Shown here in pieces: positions 4,640-8,972 of a stretch of 8,972 nucleotides of DNA; position 1 is the first letter of the stretch, and each line of letters opens with the position of its first letter. Source of the DNA: Treponema sp. (GTDB lineage: Bacteria > Spirochaetota > Spirochaetia > Treponematales > Breznakiellaceae); the NCBI GenBank assembly GCA_031277045.1, contig JAISLX010000035.1, forward strand, positions 1 to 8,972, in the 5' to 3' direction. The notes beneath the pieces are model-generated. The model saw only the letters and a list, made by a program, of their open reading frames with translations, made no database searches and was not told where the DNA came from. Both the position numbers and the translations under genes were made by a program.

Positions 4640-5872
4640 TTGTACACCGAACGGCTTTACTACAACTACGCCGCGCCGGAACCGTATCTTGCGGAAATCC
4701 GCGAGATACGCCCCCTGGGGGACCGGGCGGCGCTTCTGCTGGATAAAACCATTTTTTACCCCGAAGGCGGGGGCCAGGAAGCGGACCGGGGCAGCGTCAA
4801 CGGCGCCGCCCTGCTGGATGTAAAAGAGTCAGGCGGCGGCGCGGCGGAGAAAGAGATTTTCCATATTGTTTCCGCCGCCGATGCCAAAAACCTGACGCCC
4901 GGTCCGGCGGCGCTGCTGCTGGACAGCCGCCGGCGCCGGGACTTTACGGTGCAGCACAGCGCCCAGCACCTGCTTTCCGGCATTATTCTGCGCCTTACGG
5001 GAAACCACACCGTTTCCATGCACCTGGGCGCGGAATCCAGCACCATAGACGTGGATGTTCCGGAACTTCCCCCCGGTGTTTTAACCCAGGCAGAGGACGC
5101 GGCGATGGACGCCGTTGAATCGGATGTCCCCCTGGTTATCCACCTGTGCCCCCCGGAAGATATTACGCAATTCCCCCTTCGCAAAGTTCCGCCCCGGGGG
5201 GAAGACGTGATCCGGGTAGTCGAAATTGCAGGGAACGATTTTTCCCCCTGCTGCGGTACTCACTGCGGGTCCACCGGGCAGATAGGGATAGTGAGGATTT
5301 TGGGCGCGGAAAAGTACAAGGGTATGACCCGCGTTAGTTTTATCGCGGGCCGCCGGGTACTTGCGGAAAGCCGCGTTCTTAGGCGGAACGGGGAAACCGT
5401 TTCCCGCGCCCTCAAAGTACCGCTGGCGGAAACCGGCGCGGGGGTTCTGGCCCTGTTGGAACGGGCCGCCGTCCTGGAGCGGGAACTTAAAGCCCTTCGG
5501 GAAACGGCGGCGGAGATAAGGGCGGACGCTCTGCTTGCCAAGGCAGTTCCGCCTGCCAAGGCAGCCCCGCGCGCCGGAACGGTTCCGGAAGAAGGCCCCC
5601 CGCTGATCACCGCAAGCTACGACGGCAGCTTTGACGAGGTTCTCCGCACCGGCAGGGCGGCGCAGAAAAAAACCGCGGCGATTTTGTTGCTTGCCTGCCG
5701 GACGGAAAACAAATTTGCCGCCTTCTGTTCCGCCAAGGGAGTGGATCTGCGGTCCCTGTTCGCTGCGGGCATGGAACGGCGGGGCGGTAAAGGCGGAGGG
5801 GGTGCGGGTTTCTTTCAGGGGGCTTTTGAAACCCGGGACGCGCTGGAAAGCTTTCTTAGTGATGTGATATGA
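4640..5872 (+). CDS. alaX: AlaX-type alanyl-tRNA editing protein with DHHA1 domain
   Basis: This 410-residue protein is of the long AlaX type, related to the editing half of alanyl-tRNA synthetase. It should hydrolyse Ser-tRNA(Ala) (and possibly Gly-tRNA(Ala)) to prevent mistranslation. Residues 1-115 form the N-terminal AlaRS-like domain with FYPEGGGQ (39-46). The zinc site is visible: HSAQH (His 106, His 110) and CCGTHC (Cys 204, His 208). Residues about 268-300 look like a short coiled coil. The C-terminal DHHA1 domain ends in RGGKGGGGAGFFQGAF (381-396), the tRNA-binding Gly-rich motif. The aminoacylation domain of full AlaRS is absent, so it is a free-standing editor. The start is TTG 4640, with AGGAG five bases before it. 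It follows the oxidoreductase by 53 bases and precedes the GerMN gene by 7, so it is probably cotranscribed. Confidence 0.9.
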   Translation: MYTERLYYNYAAPEPYLAEIREIRPLGDRAALLLDKTIFYPEGGGQEADRGSVNGAALLDVKESGGGAAEKEIFHIVSAADAKNLTPGPAALLLDSRRRRDFTVQHSAQHLLSGIILRLTGNHTVSMHLGAESSTIDVDVPELPPGVLTQAEDAAMDAVESDVPLVIHLCPPEDITQFPLRKVPPRGEDVIRVVEIAGNDFSPCCGTHCGSTGQIGIVRILGAEKYKGMTRVSFIAGRRVLAESRVLRRNGETVSRALKVPLAETGAGVLALLERAAVLERELKALRETAAEIRADALLAKAVPPAKAAPRAGTVPEEGPPLITASYDGSFDEVLRTGRAAQKKTAAILLLACRTENKFAAFCSAKGVDLRSLFAAGMERRGGKGGGGAGFFQGAFETRDALESFLSDVI

Positions 5873-5879
5873 TTCTGCT

Positions 5880-6695
5880 GTGGCAAAGCGAAAAAACTAC
5901 GGCCGGGGCAGACAAAATTTTGGCGGCCGGTACGCACGAAAATCAACAAAAGCAAGAATTCCGGGGGCTTTGGTTTTTTGGGCTGCCTTTTTCATTTTAA
6001 TCGCGGGCCTTTTTTTTATTAACCGGGACCATATCCGGGAGACCCTGGAAAATACCCGGCTTCTGGAAAAAATATCGCCCGCGGGTTTTCCGAAAAATCA
6101 GGACGAACCGGACCAGCCTCCGGCCGCGCGGAGTTCTCCCCGGCCGGTTGAGCAGCGCGGCGCTTCGTCTTCCGCGGCGGAGACCGGACCGGCGCCGGAA
6201 ACCGGAACACCCGCCCCGGCCATCGTAAACGCTCCCGTATCCCGGACCCCTCCTCCCGTTACAAGTCCGGAACAATCCCACACGGAACAGGTTCTTTATT
6301 TTATCCGCGTGGACGATGACGGGGAAATTATCCGTAGCAAGGCGCTTCGGCGCATCCCCGTTTCGGGAACCCTGTTACAGGACACCCTGAAAGTTCTGAT
6401 CGCCGGACCCAATTCCGGCGAAACAAGCCAGGGCATGATCTCCCTCGTTCCGCCGGATACCAGAATCCTGAGCGCCGTTATTGACGGAAATACCGCCCGC
6501 GTCAACTTTAGTGAGGAATTTCAGTACAATACCGCCGGTATGGAGGGGTTTATCGCCCAGCTTATTCAGATTGTCTGGACGGCCACCGAATTTCCCAACG
6601 TGCAAAATGTACAAATTCTTATCGAAGGCAACCGGATCGATCATCTGGGGGAAGGAATTCCGATCTGGAATCCCCTTAACCGGCAAAGCTTCTGA
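5880..6695 (+). CDS. Membrane-anchored GerMN-domain protein
   Basis: This protein has 271 residues. A basic N-terminus (1-27, many Lys/Arg/Gly) is followed by one membrane helix (about 29-47), so the rest is probably outside the cytoplasmic membrane. Residues about 75-133 are a Pro/Ala/Ser/Thr-rich linker. The GerMN domain follows (about 137-258), with the family pattern GTLLQDTLKVLIAGPNSGE (163-181), a stretch of SLVPPDTRILSAVIDGNTARVNFS and an IQIVWTATEFPNVQNVQILIEG element. GerMN domains occur in spore germination proteins and in many envelope proteins of non-spore-formers, and their precise role is unclear. The GTG start at 5880 lies 7 bases after the AlaX stop and has no clear Shine-Dalgarno, so translation is probably coupled. 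The 3' end overlaps the convergent ymdB gene by 20 bases. Confidence 0.88.
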   Translation: MAKRKNYGRGRQNFGGRYARKSTKARIPGALVFWAAFFILIAGLFFINRDHIRETLENTRLLEKISPAGFPKNQDEPDQPPAARSSPRPVEQRGASSSAAETGPAPETGTPAPAIVNAPVSRTPPPVTSPEQSHTEQVLYFIRVDDDGEIIRSKALRRIPVSGTLLQDTLKVLIAGPNSGETSQGMISLVPPDTRILSAVIDGNTARVNFSEEFQYNTAGMEGFIAQLIQIVWTATEFPNVQNVQILIEGNRIDHLGEGIPIWNPLNRQSF

Positions 6696-7518
6696 CGCGG
6701 CGCAGATTCAGGGCCTGGCCTGAATCCCGGTCCAGCTCCGCCAGAATCCCTTCCACTGCGGAAGGACCCGCGGCGGCGCATTCCATGCGGTATAGAACTT
6801 GATTACGGACTCTGTTCAGGCAGATAGTCTTGTCCATCCCGATTACCCCGCTGCTTATGCCGGTCATGCCGAGATCGGTAATATACCCCGTGCCTTTGGG
6901 CAGAATCCGCTCGTCCGCAGTCTGTACATGGGTATGAGTACCGGCCACCATGCTTACTTTGCCGTCAAGGTAGTAGCCCAGGGACTCTTTTTCCCGTGTG
7001 GATTCGGCGTGAAAATCAACCAGGGAAAGGACCCCGCCGGGCGGCATGGGACGGTTTCCCCCGTCAACCTCCGGTTTCCCGCTGTTTCCCGTCCGCAAGG
7101 ATTCCATGATAAAATCAAAAACAGTAAAAGGGCAGTCAATGGGGGTCATGTATTCCCGGCCCTGAAGGTTGATCACCAGATAGGACGCCCCGCCCTTTTC
7201 CAGCCGTATCCAGCCCCTGCCGGGATTCCCCCCCGGGTAGTTCGCGGGCCGCAGAAGCCGCTCCTCGGTGTCCAAAAGCGGCCAGAATTCGCGTTTTTCC
7301 CATACATGGTTGCCGGTAGTTATCACATCGGCCCCGGCCCCCAGAATCCGCCGCAGGCATCCCTCATTCAGGCCAAAACCGGCGGCGGCGTTTTCACCGT
7401 TAACCACGGTAAGATCCGCGCCGTATTCCGCGATAAGGCCGGGGAGTTTCCGCTCCAGAATTGCAAGCCCTGGTTCGCCTACCACATCGCCAATCATTAA
7501 TATTCTTGCTGGTATCAC
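6676..7518 (-). CDS. ymdB: YmdB-type metallophosphoesterase (TIGR00282 family)
   Basis: This 280-residue protein has the usual length plus a small insertion. It is a two-metal phosphodiesterase; the Bacillus relative acts on 2',3'-cyclic nucleotides and affects gene expression and biofilm choice. Motifs in order are IGDVVG (9-14, Asp 11), VVNGENAA (38-45, Glu 42, Asn 43), TGNHVW (68-73, Asn 70, His 71), RPANYPGGNPG (90-100), VDFHAE (167-172, His 170), GTHTHVQTAD (193-202, His 195 and 197) and ITDLGMTG (213-220). All metal-site residues expected from the Bacillus enzyme are present. A Gly/Pro-rich insertion (about 140-163) is not in the Bacillus protein as I recall it. The start is taken as GTG 7518, matching the family length and the promoter; ATG 7497 would cut into the first strand. 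Confidence 0.93.
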   Translation of the reverse strand: MIPARILMIGDVVGEPGLAILERKLPGLIAEYGADLTVVNGENAAAGFGLNEGCLRRILGAGADVITTGNHVWEKREFWPLLDTEERLLRPANYPGGNPGRGWIRLEKGGASYLVINLQGREYMTPIDCPFTVFDFIMESLRTGNSGKPEVDGGNRPMPPGGVLSLVDFHAESTREKESLGYYLDGKVSMVAGTHTHVQTADERILPKGTGYITDLGMTGISSGVIGMDKTICLNRVRNQVLYRMECAAAGPSAVEGILAELDRDSGQALNLRRVRSFAG

Positions 7519-7553
7519 AGCATTATTATATAAAAAGTAAAACATCGTATCCA
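7519..7553 (-). promoter_or_regulatory. Promoter of ymdB, possibly leaderless
   Basis: On the minus strand, TGGATA (7548-7553) and a perfect TATAAT (7525-7530) are separated by 17 bases. Six bases (AATGCT) lie between the -10 box and GTG 7518, so the start codon would be at or next to the transcription start. No Shine-Dalgarno precedes the GTG or the internal ATG 7497. Confidence 0.6.
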
Positions 7554-7668
7554 GTAGTAAAATGCGGGATTTGGCCGGAAACTGAAATTTCAAGACAAAT
7601 TGCTTAGAAAACCAATAAATTCAATAAATCCCCTAAAACACTTTGACAGAAACCGCGGTTCCAATAAT

Positions 7669-7698
7669 GCTGTTCAGAAACTACAGTTTCTGAACAGC
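7669..7698. repeat. Palindromic repeat, copy B
   Basis: GCTGTTCAGAAACT and AGTTTCTGAACAGC are perfectly complementary with a two-base centre AC. It differs from copy A (1908-1937) in one base pair, changed on both arms, and in the centre. The bases after it (AGCCGCT) match AACCGCT after copy A. Confidence 0.8.
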
Positions 7699-7790
7699 AG
7701 CCGCTGGAAATATGCCGGATTTTGAAACCGGTGCGGGGGATCGGTTTTACCATGTCAGAATCTGAAATAACATCGGCTTAAAAACAGCGG

Positions 7791-7826
7791 AAAAAAGGCG
7801 AATCTTGTTAAGATTTCGCTTTTTTT
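7791..7826. terminator. Terminator-like hairpin upstream of the XRE regulator
   Basis: Six A, then GCGAATCTT (7798-7806), a 3-base loop, AAGATT-T-CGC (7810-7819, one bulged T), then seven T. The stem is about 9 bp plus an A/T extension. It lies between divergent genes, where no ordinary terminator is expected. It is preceded by GCTTAAAAACAGC, nearly the same sequence (GCTTAAAAACAAC) that precedes the hairpin at 1956-1989. Confidence 0.6.
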
Positions 7827-7932
7827 GTGAACCACGCAAGAAAATTAACCACGTTTTTGGACAAATATGATAGCGAGAAATTTGGTTATTGTGCCTTGTA
7901 GTATCCGTTGTTGCATGTTACGATAAAGACAA

Positions 7933-8298
7933 ATGAGTATTGTTGTAGTCGGTTCAGTTAATCAGCGAATCAAACAGGTGCGTCAAGCTTTGAAGCTTTC
8001 GCAGGTTCAATTTTCCCGGGTTATATCCCTGTCGTCAGGATATCTTGCCGGGGTAGAGGTGGAGAAAAGAAAAGTTAATGAGCGGCTCATAAAACTTATC
8101 TGTTCTTCTTTCAATGTAAACGAAAAATGGCTTAAAACAGGGGAAGGGGAAATATTTAACCGGAACCCGGATGAAAGTTTTACCAAGTTGATCAGTCTTT
8201 TTAAGGAATTGGATCCTAAATATCAGACGTACATCTTAAAGGAGATCAACCTGCTGCTCGAAATACAGGATGGTGATAACAAACAACCGCAGGAGTAA
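7933..8298 (+). CDS. XRE-type helix-turn-helix transcriptional regulator
   Basis: This gene encodes 121 residues. The N-terminal HTH domain (about 8-66) has the lambda/Cro-type pattern: RIKQVRQALKLSQVQFSRVI, the recognition region SLSSGYLAGVE, then VNERLIKLICSSFNVNEKWLKTGEGEIF (49-76), the usual end of this domain in phage-like repressors. The C-terminal part (about 82-112) is a helix-rich tail, likely for dimerisation, with no peptidase domain, so it is not a LexA/CI-type self-cleaving repressor. It stands alone, and its targets may include its own promoter; no clear operator is visible apart from the palindromes 100-260 bases upstream. The ATG at 7933 has only a weak AAAG before it; a possible -10 box, TACGAT (7919-7924), sits 8 bases upstream, so the leader would be very short. 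Confidence 0.88.
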   Translation: MSIVVVGSVNQRIKQVRQALKLSQVQFSRVISLSSGYLAGVEVEKRKVNERLIKLICSSFNVNEKWLKTGEGEIFNRNPDESFTKLISLFKELDPKYQTYILKEINLLLEIQDGDNKQPQE

Positions 8299-8359
8299 TA
8301 ATCCCCGTTAAACCGTGTATTTGCGGTTTGCCGCGTTCCCGTGCGTAAGCGTGTTCTGT

Positions 8360-8387
8360 GTCCACCGCAAGGCGGTGGACAGCTTTT
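8360..8387 (+). terminator. Terminator-like hairpin after the XRE gene
   Basis: GTCCACCGC (8360-8368) and GCGGTGGAC (8372-8380) form a perfect 9-bp GC-rich stem with a 3-base loop, followed by AGCTTTT. The T-run is short, so termination may be partial. It lies 61 bases after the XRE stop and 22 bases before the purB start. Confidence 0.5.
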
Positions 8388-8409
8388 CCGCGTTATGCCA
8401 TAATCCCGC

Positions 8410-8972
8410 ATGGAACCCTGCGAAGAAACACGGGCAATTTTTCAGAATCTATCCCCTCTTGATCACCGCTATTCGATCTCCGAAGCCCCCCTGTACCGGG
8501 CCTTGGCGCGCTGGCTTTCCGAGGAAGCCGCAATCGCCGCCAATGCCAAGGCGGAGATCGCCCTGGCGCTGGCCCACCTTAAAATTCGGGGCCGCTTAAG
8601 TCCCGGCCAGCGGGAGGCCCTGGAACAGGCGGCCCGGAATCTGAGCCCGGCGGAGGTTTACGCGGAGGAGGAAAAGACCCGCCACAACATCCGCGCCCTG
8701 GTGAACGTGCTCAAACGCAAAGTGCCGCCGGAACTTTCGCCCCTGGTCCACCTGGGGGCCACCAGCGCCGATATTCTGGATACCGGCCTTGCCTGGCGGG
8801 TCCGGGGGGCCGCCCGCGAAGTCCTGCTGCCGGAACTGCGGCGCCTGGAGATACTGCTCTGCGACTTTACCAGCCGGGAGGCGGAAACCCCCCAGGTGGG
8901 CCGCACCCACGGCCAGCACGCCGTACCCATCACCGTGGGCTTCGCCATGGCGGAATACGTGTCCCGGCTGGG
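8410..8972 (+). CDS. purB: Adenylosuccinate lyase, 5' part (runs off the window)
   Basis: The frame is open from ATG 8410 to the right edge, 187 complete codons of an enzyme that usually has about 430-480. The enzyme catalyses two purine-synthesis steps: release of fumarate from SAICAR and from adenylosuccinate. The start carries LSPLDHRYS (14-22), typical of this branch of the fumarase/aspartase superfamily. Further motifs are EEEKTRHNIRALV (about 86-98), HLGATSADILDTG (about 112-124, holding one catalytic-site region) and VGRTHGQHAVPITVGFAMAE (about 163-182), which includes the catalytic-type His of the second conserved region. The signature near the C-terminal side is outside the window. 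No strong Shine-Dalgarno precedes ATG 8410, so the start is less certain than the family. The DNA is GC-rich like the rest of the backbone. Confidence 0.9.
   Translation, partial: MEPCEETRAIFQNLSPLDHRYSISEAPLYRALARWLSEEAAIAANAKAEIALALAHLKIRGRLSPGQREALEQAARNLSPAEVYAEEEKTRHNIRALVNVLKRKVPPELSPLVHLGATSADILDTGLAWRVRGAAREVLLPELRRLEILLCDFTSREAETPQVGRTHGQHAVPITVGFAMAEYVSRL

Larger units (their letters stand above)
7643..7826 (+). ncRNA. Candidate small structured RNA between divergent genes
   Basis: This segment contains, in order, a perfect TTGACA (7643-7648, no convincing -10), the 14-bp palindrome hairpin (7669-7698), a long-range stem CCGCTG (7701-7706) with CAGCGG (7785-7790) enclosing about 78 bases, and a terminator-like hairpin with seven T residues (7791-7826). 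No gene upstream on this strand needs a terminator, because ymdB runs the other way. A short independent transcript is one explanation; a dispersed repeat with no transcript is another. No RNA family is recognised. Confidence 0.3.

Noticed and set aside
6799..7500. 233-codon plus-strand frame antisense to ymdB
   Set aside because: Shadow frame of a well-supported gene; the composition (Gly/Pro/His rich) and lack of motifs fit an antisense artefact.
7651..7660. AACCGCGGTT palindrome as operator
   Set aside because: Single 10-base palindrome with no second copy and no extension of the arms; could be chance.
8392..8398. GTTATGC before purB, same as the R' core of attC site 2
   Set aside because: No R'' partner and no CTGTTTAC/GTAAACAG arms at the right distance; the nearby hairpin 8360-8380 is unrelated to attC arms.

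Overview
The window is bacterial. The proteins and the attC type suggest a spirochaete, probably a Treponema-like gut or oral species. Three things point that way: attC-like sites of a kind known from Treponema integrons, frequent GTG/TTG starts, and a GC-rich chromosome interrupted by AT-rich cassettes. The assignment is inference, because there is no rRNA or other decisive marker here.

Region 1 (1-1840) is the distal part of an integron gene-cassette array. Three attC-like sites (90-149, 1061-1119, 1662-1840) share the same stem arms, CTGTTTAC(G) and (C)GTAAACAG, flanked by R''/R' core sites. They delimit the end of one cassette (gene tail at 2-73), a complete cassette with a predicted lipoprotein gene (245-1018), and a complete cassette with a DUF1048-family gene (1250-1609). 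Both complete cassettes open with a similar ~55-base leader carrying a perfect TTGACA box, so each probably brings its own promoter. The cassettes are strikingly AT-rich compared with everything to the right. No integron integrase is in the window. The third attC carries a 119-base multi-hairpin expansion and appears to end the array.

Region 2 (1841-2666) is a decayed junction. It holds a perfect 14-bp palindrome (1908-1937), a strong terminator-like hairpin (1956-1989), a 37-base imperfect palindrome (1995-2031), and a broken gene. The broken gene has a good ribosome site, a CAG-to-TAG nonsense codon at codon 9, an apparent frameshift, and a C-terminal half made of three 19-residue repeats. 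A second copy of the same gene start follows at 2575 and is cut off against the end of the next gene.

Region 3 (2667-7518) is ordinary GC-rich chromosome. A SpoU-family RNA 2'-O-methyltransferase (minus strand) diverges from a plus-strand run of three genes: a Gfo/Idh/MocA oxidoreductase, an AlaX-type alanyl-tRNA editing protein with a DHHA1 domain, and a membrane-anchored GerMN-domain protein. The last one converges on, and overlaps by 20 bases, a YmdB-type metallophosphoesterase on the minus strand. Both minus-strand genes have a -10-like box exactly six bases before a GTG start and no Shine-Dalgarno sequence, which suggests leaderless mRNAs.

Region 4 (7519-8972) starts with a 414-base gene-free stretch between divergent genes. 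It carries a second copy of the 14-bp palindrome, a long-range stem and a terminator-like hairpin, possibly a small structured RNA. A small XRE-type regulator, a terminator-like hairpin and the 5' two-fifths or so of adenylosuccinate lyase (purB), which runs off the right edge, follow.
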